In this document: in pieces, positions 8,763 to 15,395 of the stretch | How positions within the stretch are numbered: the stretch's first letter is position 1 | Layout: each line of letters begins with the position of its first letter | Origin: Candidatus Kaelpia aquatica | GTDB lineage: Bacteria > Omnitrophota > Gorgyraeia > Kaelpiales > Kaelpiaceae | Direction of reading: 5' to 3' | Length of the DNA: 36,396 bases | Assembly: GCA_030765335.1 (NCBI GenBank) | Contig: JAVCCU010000006.1 | Coordinates: 1-36,396 of the forward strand | The notes under the pieces: model-generated | The model's input: the letters and a program-made list of their open reading frames with translations, nothing else | Told to the model about the DNA's origin: nothing | Databases searched by the model: none | Translations under genes and position numbers: made by a program

Positions 8763-10097
8763 ATGTCAGGTAAAAGACTAAATAAATCAGAGGTTTTAAG
8801 GTTGGTTAGAGAGAAAGACGTTAAGTTTATACGCTTATGGTTTTCCGATATAACTGGCCAGATGAAGGGGCTTACTATAACACGCGAAGAGCTCTCCGAT
8901 GCTCTTGAAGATGGTATGGGTTTTGATGGTTCATCCATTAAGGGTTTTGCACGTATAGATGAGTCTGATATGGTTGCTTTGCCTGACCCCTCTACCTTTG
9001 CGATACTGCCGTATCGACCCAGAGAAAAAGCAGTTGCCGGGATGTTATGCGATATATTAAATCCAGACAAAACTCCTTATCAAGGAGATCCAAGATATAT
9101 TTTGAAGAAGACTTTAGAGAAGGCAGAGAATCTTGGCTATCTCTTTAACATAGGACCTGAATTGGAGTTCTTTATATTTAAAGACGAAAAAGGTACAGAG
9201 GTTCTAGATGAAGGGGGTTACTTTGATATTACAACTTTGGATGCCGGTAATGAGGTAAGGCGTGAAATTATCTTAACGCTTGAAGAGATGGGGATTCACG
9301 TAGAATATTGCCACCACGAGGTAGCGCCTTCTCAGCATGAAATAGACTTGCGCTATAAAGATGCTTTAGCTATGGCTGATATAGTTATGGTATATCGCAT
9401 GGTTGTAAAAGAGATTGCTCAAAAACACGGCTTCTATGCTACTTTTATGCCTAAGCCTATATTTGGTGTGAATGGTTCTGGCATGCATGTGCATCAGTCT
9501 TTATTTAAAGAAGATAGAAATATTTTCTTCGACAAAGAAGATGAAAACCATCTTTCAAAAGAAGCCAAGTGTTATATAGCCGGTATTTTAAAGCATGCTA
9601 AAGAGATTACCCTTGTCTGTAACCAGTGGGTCAACTCTTACAAAAGACTTGTTCCAGGCTATGAGGCCCCCGTCTATATTTGTTGGGCCCACTGTAACCG
9701 TTCTTCTTTAGTCCGGGTCCCGATGTATAAGCCTGGAGAAGAGAAGGCGACGCGTATTGAGTTTCGTTCGCCGGATCCAGCTTGCAACCCCTATCTTGCT
9801 TTTGCCTCTATGCTGTCAGCAGGATTAAAAGGTATGAAGAATAACTATCCGCTCCAAGAGCCTCTCGAGAAAGATGTCTATCGTTTAACTACCGAAGAGA
9901 TGAAAGAGATTGGTGTTGAATGTCTACCTGGTAGCTTGATAGAGGCGATTGAGATTGCTGAAAATAGTGAGCTTTTGCGTGAGACCTTAGGTGAGCACGT
10001 CTTCTCCAATTTAATGATGGCTAAGAAGATTGAATGGGACGAGTACAGAAAGCGTGTCCATGATTATGAGATAGATACATATCTGCCTGTTTTATGA
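8763..10097 (+). CDS. glnA: Glutamine synthetase type I
   Basis: GlnA makes glutamine from glutamate, ammonium and ATP and forms a cytoplasmic dodecamer. The sequence has the beta-grasp N-terminus with GFDGSSIKGFARI, the active-site segment GPELEFFIF, the ATP/glutamate loop NGSGMHVHQS, and RIEFRSPDPACNPYLAF. At 444 residues it matches the GSI-alpha class (B. subtilis length), which lacks the adenylylation loop; control would then be by feedback or by expression and not by GlnE. Strong SD (AAAAGGAGG). Its stop overlaps the start of the GAF-ANTAR gene by four bases (ATGA), coupling the enzyme to a regulator. The preceding terminator and promoter show that it starts a separate transcript. Confidence 0.97.
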   Translation: MSGKRLNKSEVLRLVREKDVKFIRLWFSDITGQMKGLTITREELSDALEDGMGFDGSSIKGFARIDESDMVALPDPSTFAILPYRPREKAVAGMLCDILNPDKTPYQGDPRYILKKTLEKAENLGYLFNIGPELEFFIFKDEKGTEVLDEGGYFDITTLDAGNEVRREIILTLEEMGIHVEYCHHEVAPSQHEIDLRYKDALAMADIVMVYRMVVKEIAQKHGFYATFMPKPIFGVNGSGMHVHQSLFKEDRNIFFDKEDENHLSKEAKCYIAGILKHAKEITLVCNQWVNSYKRLVPGYEAPVYICWAHCNRSSLVRVPMYKPGEEKATRIEFRSPDPACNPYLAFASMLSAGLKGMKNNYPLQEPLEKDVYRLTTEEMKEIGVECLPGSLIEAIEIAENSELLRETLGEHVFSNLMMAKKIEWDEYRKRVHDYEIDTYLPVL

Positions 10098-10798
10098 GGG
10101 CCTATAAAAAACACGTTGAGACTTTAAGCAAGATAAGCAAAGCTATAACATCCGATCTATATCTAGAGGATGTCTTAAAACTAATTGTTACTCTAACTGC
10201 TGATGTTATGGGAGCTAAGATCTGTTCTTTATGGTTGTTAGAAAAAGATACGGATGAGCTTAGAATATGCGCTACTCAGGTCTTGAGTGAACTCTATTTA
10301 AAAGAGAGAACTCTTAAGGTAGGAGAGGGCATAGTAGGTTTTGTGGCTAAAAGCAAGAAGCCAAAGATTGTAGAAAATGTTTTAAAAGACAAAGTATTTA
10401 AAGAGAAGAAATTAGCCAAAGAGGAAGGCCTTGTATCTATGCTGAGTGTCCCCATGATGGTTAAAAATAATCTGATAGGGGTTATAAACCTATATACTAC
10501 TGAGATTTATAAGTTTAGCAAAAGCGATATCCTGCTTCTGACTACTGTAGCCAATCAGGCTGCTGTTGCAATTGAGAATACAGAGCTTCTAATAAAGACG
10601 CAGCTTGTTCAAGCTGAACTCGATGCACGCAAAAAGATTGAACGTGCAAAAGGAATATTGATGAAGGAGCAGAATCTCGATGAGGATGAAGCATTTAGAC
10701 TGATGCGTAACTCCAGTATGGATAAAAGAGTCTCTATGAAGAATATAGCTGAAGCTATAATATTATCTTACGGTATAAGAAAATCTAAAAAAAGTTAA
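10094..10798 (+). CDS. GAF-ANTAR domain transcription antiterminator
   Basis: A 234-residue soluble protein. Residues about 15-165 form a GAF sensor domain (EGIVGFVAKSKKP, LSVPMMVKNNLIGVINLY). A helical linker with AVAIENTELLIK leads to a C-terminal ANTAR domain at about 175-225 (ERAKGILMKEQNLDEDEAF, AEAII). ANTAR domains bind paired hairpins with A1/G4 hexaloops in nascent RNA and prevent intrinsic termination, as in NasR and EutV. No receiver domain is present, so the signal probably acts through the GAF domain, perhaps a small ligand linked to nitrogen status. Translational coupling to glnA supports a nitrogen role. A candidate target is the nfnA leader at 2770-2808. The domain calls are firm; the target is an inference. 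Confidence 0.88.
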   Translation: MRAYKKHVETLSKISKAITSDLYLEDVLKLIVTLTADVMGAKICSLWLLEKDTDELRICATQVLSELYLKERTLKVGEGIVGFVAKSKKPKIVENVLKDKVFKEKKLAKEEGLVSMLSVPMMVKNNLIGVINLYTTEIYKFSKSDILLLTTVANQAAVAIENTELLIKTQLVQAELDARKKIERAKGILMKEQNLDEDEAFRLMRNSSMDKRVSMKNIAEAIILSYGIRKSKKS

Positions 10799-10838
10799 TA
10801 CCAATTTATGTACAGTATTCTATATGTAAATTGGTATA
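10786..10838 (-). terminator. Hairpin terminator for glgC, between convergent genes
   Basis: An 11-base-pair perfect inverted repeat (10798-10808 with 10827-10837, core ACCAATTTA) has an 18-base loop. On the minus strand it is followed by TTAACTTTTTTT, a plausible T tract, so it suits glgC. On the plus strand no T tract follows, but the stem begins within the stop region of the GAF-ANTAR gene and may also stabilise that 3' end. Confidence 0.55.
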
Positions 10839-10935
10839 AGTAGTAAAAATCCTCTGCTTAAATTGTTAAGGTAATGTTATGTTTTGTTAAGTGATGTAGA
10901 AATAAAACGGCAGCGTGAGCTGGATTTAACTAAGA

Positions 10936-12168
10936 TTAGATTACTGTATTATCGGGTACTACTGTATTCTTTAATATAACTGTGATACCATCTTTTATTA
11001 CGTAGTACTCATTCTCTGCTTCTTGAATATTGTTTTTATTAATTATTTTCACTCCTGAACCTAGCTTAACGTTCTTATCTATTATTGCTTTTTTTATTTG
11101 GCAGTTTTTCCCTATTCCTACAGCTGAGTCGCTTGTGTTTATATCATAAAAGTCGTTGCCCATGATTATGGAGTCTTCTATTACTACGCCGTCCTCTATA
11201 AAGCTTCGCAGGCCTACTATAGAATGCGATATCTTTGCTTTTTTGATTATAGTTCCTTCTGCAATTATAGAATGTGATATCTCGCTGTCATTTATTTTTG
11301 ATAAAGGCAGATAGCGGGGTCTTGTGTAGAACGGCCACTCTTCATCAAAGAGATTCAAAGGGGGCATATCTATTGTAAAGGCAAGACTTTCGTTGTAAAA
11401 AGATTTTACTGTCCCAATATCTTTCCAGTAACCGTTATGTATATAGGCGTATGTTTCTTTATCTCCTATAGCATCTGGTATAATCTCTTTGCCAAAATCA
11501 AATTTATCGCTGCTATTTGATAGCAGCTCAAATAGAACATCTTTTTGGAAAAGATATATTCCCATTGAAGCTAAGAATCTCTCTTGACCGTCAATATTTA
11601 AAGATAGTTTTTCTATCTCTTGTTCATCTGTTGGTTTTTCTATGAAGTTTTTTATTCTATAGTGTTTATCAGTTGCCATGATTCCAAGGTCTGGCGTATC
11701 TTCTCTAGGCACTGGATTGCAGGCAATAGTAAGTTCTGACTTTTTTTCAATGTGAAAGTTTATCAAATATTCAAAATCCATCTTATAAAGCTGATCACCT
11801 GATAGTACTAGAATATGTTTTATTCTGGGGTCATTGAAATGTTTAAGGCATTTTCTTACAGCATCGGCTGAACCTTGAAACCAGTTGCTCTCATCTGCCG
11901 ATTGCGCTGCTGCTAATATATCCACAAAGCCTTGTGAGTAATAACCTAATTTGTAAGTTCTTGCTATATGCTTATTTAAAGAGGCAGAATTAAATTGAGT
12001 TAATATCCATATTCTATTTAAACCAGAATTGAGACAGTTGCTTATCGGGATATCTACGAGGCGGTATTTGCCAATGAGAGGCACAGCAGGTTTTGCTCTA
12101 TATTTGGTAAGAGGATATAATCTTGCTCCTCTTCCGCCGCCTAGTATAAGACAGAGTATATCTTTCAT
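10936..12168 (-). CDS. glgC: Glucose-1-phosphate adenylyltransferase
   Basis: A 410-residue ADP-glucose pyrophosphorylase, the committed step of glycogen synthesis (ATP + glucose-1-phosphate to ADP-glucose). The N-terminal nucleotidyltransferase domain has LGGGRGARLYPLTKYRAKPA, GKYRLVDIPISNCLNSG and VLSGDQLYKMDF. The C-terminal third is a left-handed beta-helix with hexapeptide-like repeats (IIAEGTIIKKAKISHSIVG). Length is normal. No other glycogen genes are adjacent. Upstream, a promoter whose -10 ends only seven bases from the ATG suggests a leaderless or nearly leaderless transcript, and no SD is seen. The gene converges on the glnA unit. Confidence 0.95.
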   Translation of the reverse strand: MKDILCLILGGGRGARLYPLTKYRAKPAVPLIGKYRLVDIPISNCLNSGLNRIWILTQFNSASLNKHIARTYKLGYYSQGFVDILAAAQSADESNWFQGSADAVRKCLKHFNDPRIKHILVLSGDQLYKMDFEYLINFHIEKKSELTIACNPVPREDTPDLGIMATDKHYRIKNFIEKPTDEQEIEKLSLNIDGQERFLASMGIYLFQKDVLFELLSNSSDKFDFGKEIIPDAIGDKETYAYIHNGYWKDIGTVKSFYNESLAFTIDMPPLNLFDEEWPFYTRPRYLPLSKINDSEISHSIIAEGTIIKKAKISHSIVGLRSFIEDGVVIEDSIIMGNDFYDINTSDSAVGIGKNCQIKKAIIDKNVKLGSGVKIINKNNIQEAENEYYVIKDGITVILKNTVVPDNTVI

Positions 12169-12175
12169 CTAAAAC

Positions 12176-12204
12176 ATATTAGCTTGAAAGAGAGATATCT
12201 TCAA
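12176..12204 (-). promoter_or_regulatory. Promoter of glgC, probably leaderless
   Basis: On the minus strand a -35 TTGAAG (12204-12199), a 17-base spacer and a -10 TAATAT (12181-12176) are followed after seven bases by the glgC ATG at 12168. Transcription would start at or next to the start codon. Confidence 0.55.
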
Positions 12205-12232
12205 TAATTAATTATTAATTTATTTTTTTTAA

Positions 12233-12458
12233 GATGTTATAAGCACTTTGGAATTAGTCAAAATTTATATGGATTTGCTAAAAATAATAACGATACATTT
12301 CGGAGGATTTAAACTTTGGGATAATGTAGAGAGATATCTTTTGGGAACGGATATCTATCTCGACACATCTTATTTCTTTCGTTATTTAGAGCCTGAAATA
12401 GTAAAGAAGTTTAGAGAGAATATTCTACAAAAACGCTCAAGAGCTTTTAGGTCTTTAG
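12233..12458 (+). pseudogene. Amidohydrolase (COG2159-like) remnant
   Basis: The reading frame from 12233 gives ELVKIYMDLLKIITIHFGG and then FKLWDNVERYLLGTDIYLDTS, which resembles the late part of TIM-barrel metal-dependent amidohydrolases (HxGG, DVYFDTS). After the EPEIVKKFREN stretch the frame fails, and a +1 frame supplies IFYKNAQELLGL and a stop at 12456-12458, the usual C-terminus of this family. The N-terminal two thirds and the segment that should carry the metal-binding GSDSPW motif are missing. This is therefore a decayed gene with a 5' truncation, an internal deletion and a frameshift. The 75-codon frame starting with TTG at 12248 has no convincing ribosome binding site. The family call rests on motif recognition by eye. 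Confidence 0.62.
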
Positions 12459-12471
12459 AACTATTTTTTAT

Positions 12472-12500
12472 TTGACATAATGATACTAAAGTGGTATCCT
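12472..12500 (+). promoter_or_regulatory. Promoter and probable operator of the Rrf2 gene
   Basis: A -35 TTGACA (12472-12477), a 17-base spacer and a -10 TATCCT (12495-12500). The inverted repeat GATAC-TAAAGTG-GTATC (12482-12498) covers the spacer and the -10, where a repressor would block RNA polymerase. Its position directly upstream of an Rrf2-family gene suggests autoregulation. Confidence 0.55.
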
Positions 12501-12593
12501 TTATAAAAAGGAGTCAAATAAAGCTCTATTTGTTTAAAAATATACTGGAATCTAGGAGAACGATGTGGTTCAATAATTTAAAGGAGGTGCTTT

Positions 12594-12677
12594 ATGGACA
12601 TAGCCGTAAAGTATATGCTCAGAGCAGTTGCTCATTGTAAAGAAGGCTGTAGTACATTGTCCTGGGCACGACATTAA
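12594..12677 (+). CDS. Possible 27-aa leader ORF before the Rrf2 gene
   Basis: ATG at 12594 follows an excellent SD (TTAAAGGAGGTGCTTT) and opens a 27-codon frame ending at TAA 12675-12677, only 15 bases before the Rrf2 start, which itself lacks a clear SD. The peptide MDIAVKYMLRAVAHCKEGCS plus seven more residues has two cysteines and no recognised homology. A second short frame starts at 12563 (SD AGGAGA) and overlaps it. It may be a translated leader that couples to or controls rrf2 translation, or a chance frame. Confidence 0.4.
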   Translation: MDIAVKYMLRAVAHCKEGCSTLSWARH

Positions 12678-12692
12678 ACTGCCTGCTGTTTT

Positions 12693-13094
12693 ATGAAACT
12701 GATAACTAGAGATAGTGATTATGCAATGAGGGCGCTTTGTGTGATGGCGCAGGAGTCCGGTAAGATTTTATCTGTAGATGATATTGCATCTGAGACTAAT
12801 GTTTCTCATCATTTTTTAAGAAAGATACTCCAGGTGTTAAGCAGGAAAAATATTATAAAATCATATAAGGGTAAAGGCGGGGGATTTGTTCTCTCGAGAG
12901 ATCCTAAAAAGATAAACTTTATAGATATAATGGAGATATTTCAAGGCAGTCTTGTTCTTGCAGAACATAAGCTTAACAAAGACAAGTGCCCTAAGATAAA
13001 AAAATGCAATCTTAAAAAGAAGATTGATAAAATAGAGAGAGGTCTTTTAAGAGATTTTAACTCAATAACAGTAGCCTCTATATTGGATAATTAA
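12693..13094 (+). CDS. Rrf2-family transcriptional regulator
   Basis: A 133-residue winged-helix regulator of the Rrf2/IscR/NsrR/CymR family. The N-terminal MKLITRDSDYAMRAL and the HTH SHHFLRKILQVLSRKNII are followed by the wing GKGGGFVLSRDP. The cluster-binding loop has only two cysteines with C-x5-C spacing (Cys99 and Cys105, KCPKIKKC), where IscR has three, so it may bind an iron-sulfur cluster with another ligand or sense thiols. A promoter with an overlapping palindrome upstream suggests self-repression. Downstream genes encode an FMN-binding protein and a 4Fe-4S membrane protein, which suggests redox or nitric oxide/oxygen stress control. No SD is visible at its own ATG. Confidence 0.88.
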   Translation: MKLITRDSDYAMRALCVMAQESGKILSVDDIASETNVSHHFLRKILQVLSRKNIIKSYKGKGGGFVLSRDPKKINFIDIMEIFQGSLVLAEHKLNKDKCPKIKKCNLKKKIDKIERGLLRDFNSITVASILDN

Positions 13095-13107
13095 ATCTAT
13101 TTTCTGT

Positions 13108-13137
13108 TTGACAGAGGCCTGTAACTTAAGAGATAAT
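13108..13137 (+). promoter_or_regulatory. Promoter of the FMN-binding protein operon
   Basis: A -35 TTGACA (13108-13113), an 18-base spacer and a -10 GATAAT (13132-13137) follow 13 bases after the Rrf2 stop. The predicted start near 13144 gives a leader of about 85 bases that contains a terminator-like hairpin. Confidence 0.5.
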
Positions 13138-13173
13138 AATGATTGGAAAATGTAGTCATAAAATGGTGAATTT

Positions 13174-13206
13174 GCCCGGCTCTGGGGTGGAAGTCGGGCT
13201 TTTTTT
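13174..13206 (+). terminator. Terminator-like hairpin inside a leader (possible attenuator)
   Basis: GCCCGGCT (13174-13181) pairs with AGTCGGGC (13192-13199), eight pairs with one G-U, around a ten-base loop, and is followed by seven T. It lies between a promoter and the ATG at 13231. It could be an attenuator for the downstream pair or a simple terminator for a short transcript. I did not recognise a known riboswitch class or a competing antiterminator. Confidence 0.55.
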
Positions 13207-13230
13207 ATTTTAGACTGTGTAGAGTTTATT

Positions 13231-13695
13231 ATGATAGAGGCTAAGTTAAAAGAGTTGTTTCAGAATGTAACATTTATTGATGTTGCAAGCTGCGATTTTA
13301 AAGGACGCCCTAATGTTGCACCTAAATTTTTATTAAAATATGTTGGAAATTTAATATATTTAATAGATTATATAATAGGAAGAACTTACGATAACCTAAG
13401 AATTAATCCTAGAGTCTCACTTCCTGCTATGAATTTTGACACTCTCAATGGTTATCAAATAAACGGAGAGGGAGAGATTTTAGAGAGCGGCACAGAATAT
13501 GATAAACTTACTAAAGAGCTCAGAGAGAAAATAAAAAGATTATCAGTAGATAGGATTATTGAAGGATTAAAGAGTGAGAAGATACATGATAGTTTTGAAA
13601 TAGTTTTTTCTAAAAAAGTGGTTATCTTTAAAGTCAAAGTTGAGGAGATAGTAGAGATAGGTCCTACCGGAGAACTTAAAAGGGAGAAAATCTAA
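13231..13695 (+). CDS. Pyridoxamine 5'-phosphate oxidase-like FMN-binding protein
   Basis: A 154-residue protein with the split-barrel flavin-binding fold: LFQNVTFIDVASCDFKGRPNVAPKF is the usual first strand pair, and YLIDYIIGRTYDNLRINPRVSL matches the flavin-proximal segment. Such proteins bind FMN or F420 and reduce small oxidants, or only sense flavin; the substrate cannot be deduced. The C-terminal strand ends at FKVKVEEIVEIGPTG. The gene ends where the 4Fe-4S membrane protein gene begins (13695), so the two are coupled, and both follow an Rrf2 regulator. The ATG lacks a good SD. Confidence 0.78.
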   Translation: MIEAKLKELFQNVTFIDVASCDFKGRPNVAPKFLLKYVGNLIYLIDYIIGRTYDNLRINPRVSLPAMNFDTLNGYQINGEGEILESGTEYDKLTKELREKIKRLSVDRIIEGLKSEKIHDSFEIVFSKKVVIFKVKVEEIVEIGPTGELKREKI

Positions 13696-14150
13696 TGAAG
13701 AGGACTCAAAAGATAATGATTTGGTTTTTGCCCATCATTGTAGTTGGAGGTTTATTTTATCCTCTCCTAGGCTATCTTGTCGTAGCGATGATGGTTGCTT
13801 TATTAACGCTTTCATTTTTTAAAAAAAGATACTGGTGTTGGAATATCTGTCCGCGAGGAGCATTCTTGGATGGCGTTATGTCTAAAGTAAGCCGTAAAAA
13901 ACCGATTCCAAAATTATTTACAAAACAATGGTTTCGTTTGGTTATTCTATTTATTTTTATCTCTATTGCTGTATACTGTATGATAAATGCAGGTGGGGAT
14001 ATTTTAGCTATCGGGGCTGTTTTTGTCTCGATCTGTCTCATTACTACCGTAATAGCAATTATTATGGCTGTTATTACAAAACCAAGAGCGTGGTGCAGTA
14101 TCTGCCCAATGGGTACATTGCAGGACAAGATAAGTAAGATTGGAATGTAG
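13695..14150 (+). CDS. 4Fe-4S-binding polytopic membrane protein (NapH/NosR-like fragment family)
   Basis: A 151-residue membrane protein with four hydrophobic segments (about 8-22, 25-41, 74-92 and 98-125). Two ferredoxin-type half motifs, CWNICPRGAFLD at about residues 48-59 and WCSICPMGTLQD at about 133-144, each have C-x3-CP and lie at the membrane boundary. This arrangement is typical of Fer4_5 proteins related to NapH, NosR and CcoG, which pass electrons across or along the membrane. It is much shorter than NosR. Together with the FMN protein it may form a small electron-transfer pair under Rrf2 control. The partner and acceptor are unknown. Confidence 0.75.
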   Translation: MKRTQKIMIWFLPIIVVGGLFYPLLGYLVVAMMVALLTLSFFKKRYWCWNICPRGAFLDGVMSKVSRKKPIPKLFTKQWFRLVILFIFISIAVYCMINAGGDILAIGAVFVSICLITTVIAIIMAVITKPRAWCSICPMGTLQDKISKIGM

Positions 14151-14414
14151 TTTTTTTAGTGTTGATTTAATGGAATCTATCGTTCTATTTTAGATTGAAT
14201 TTGTCAAGAACTTGAATATGGTAGTGTCTATAATTATTGATATTGTTAAGGTGTTTTAGAGAAATTTAATTTTCCTGCTCTAATGTGATAGAAAATAGAT
14301 TATAAGATTATATATTTGCAAATTATCTACAATCTAAGCTTGACATAATTAGCATGGTATTTAAAATAGTTTAAATAAAGTTGAATGGTAGACGTTAAAA
14401 AAAGGAGGATTTAG
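14151..14414. other. 264-base noncoding region upstream of the GMP synthase subunit gene
   Basis: Very A+T-rich, with no open frame of note. It holds several short imperfect inverted repeats (for example TCAAGAACTTGA at 14204-14215) and, near its 3' end, the promoter listed separately. I did not recognise a purine riboswitch or another known leader. Confidence 0.5.
14340..14367 (+). promoter_or_regulatory. Promoter of the GMP synthase subunit gene
   Basis: A -35 TTGACA (14340-14345), a 16-base spacer and a -10 TAAAAT (14362-14367). The leader of about 40 bases ends in the strong SD AAAAAGGAGG before the ATG at 14415. Confidence 0.65.
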
Positions 14415-15380
14415 ATGAATCTTAAAGAGATTACAATGGATGATTTAAATGTTGAAAGTTTTATTAAAGAAAAGATGGAGGATCTTAAGAGTGTGATAGG
14501 AGATGGCATAGCTATAAATGCATTGTCTGGCGGTGTTGACTCATCAGCAGTTACCATGCTTGCTCATCGTGCTTTAGGGGATAAGCTAAAGACATGCTTT
14601 ATTGATTCAGGTCTTATGCGTCAGGGAGAGCCAGAATATATTGTTAATCTTTTTAATAATATGGGGGTTAAGGTTGAGCTCGTAGACGCAGGGGATGATT
14701 TCTTTGGTGCACTCTCAGGGCTAGAGGATCCTGAAGAGAAGCGCGAAGCTATTACCCAGACTTTCTATAAGACTGTTTTTGGTAGAATAGTTAAGGAGAG
14801 TGGAGCAAAGTTTTTGCTTCATGGAACAAATTATACCGATGTTGAAGAGACAATAGCAGGAGTCAAAAGACAGCATAATATTTTAGAGCAGCTTGGCGTA
14901 GACCCCCAGAAGGCTTTTGGCTATAAGGTGTTGGAGCCTTTGGTTGCACTTAGAAAAGAGGCGGTAAGAGAGGTTGGTAAAGAGCTAGGGCTGCCTCAAG
15001 AAATATATACTAGGCCTCCTTTCCCAGGTCCTGCTCTTGCAGCGCGAGTTATCGGTGAAGTTACACCTAGCCGTGTTAGCGTGGTTAGAGCTGCTACGGT
15101 TATAGTGGAAGAGGAGTTAAAAGATTCAGGTGCGTTTCAATACCTTGCTATTTTGCATAAAGATAGAGTTACCGGTATGAGGGATGGTAAGAGGGACTTT
15201 GGTCTTCAGATTGAAGTTAGATGTTGGGATAGTCGCGATGCAACAGTCGGGACTCCTACAGACCTTTCCTTTGATATCTTAAGGAGATTGGGAGATAGGA
15301 TATCAAAAGAGGTTTCGGGTGTCGTAAGTGTTACTTACAACATTACTTCTAAACCACCGTCAACGATAGAGGCTATATAA
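14415..15380 (+). CDS. guaAB: GMP synthase ATP-pyrophosphatase subunit (stand-alone)
   Basis: GMP synthase adenylates XMP and aminates it to GMP. This 321-residue protein contains only the PP-loop ATPase and C-terminal dimerisation domains: SGGVDSS at residues 38-44, HGTNYTDVEET, RPPFPGPALAARVIGEVT, and the ending YNITSKPPSTIEAI. The glutamine amidotransferase domain that is fused in most bacterial GuaA proteins is absent, as in the two-subunit enzymes of archaea. No amidotransferase gene is seen nearby, so it must be supplied by a distant gene or the enzyme may use free ammonia. The gene has its own promoter and a strong SD and converges on lysE. The function call is firm; the ammonia source is open. 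Confidence 0.88.
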   Translation: MNLKEITMDDLNVESFIKEKMEDLKSVIGDGIAINALSGGVDSSAVTMLAHRALGDKLKTCFIDSGLMRQGEPEYIVNLFNNMGVKVELVDAGDDFFGALSGLEDPEEKREAITQTFYKTVFGRIVKESGAKFLLHGTNYTDVEETIAGVKRQHNILEQLGVDPQKAFGYKVLEPLVALRKEAVREVGKELGLPQEIYTRPPFPGPALAARVIGEVTPSRVSVVRAATVIVEEELKDSGAFQYLAILHKDRVTGMRDGKRDFGLQIEVRCWDSRDATVGTPTDLSFDILRRLGDRISKEVSGVVSVTYNITSKPPSTIEAI

Positions 15381-15395
15381 TATTAGTTTTGATTG

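Noticed and set aside
13141-13206. A known riboswitch in the leader at 13141-13206
   Set aside because: Fluoride, FMN and Moco consensus elements were considered and not matched; only the terminator-like hairpin can be supported.
13772-14128. Minus-strand open frame of 118 codons opposite the 4Fe-4S membrane protein
   Set aside because: Its hydrophobic and Cys-poor sequence mirrors the membrane protein on the plus strand, which has two clear CxxxCP motifs.
14151-14414. A purine riboswitch upstream of the GMP synthase subunit gene
   Set aside because: The conserved loop and junction bases of the purine aptamer were not found.
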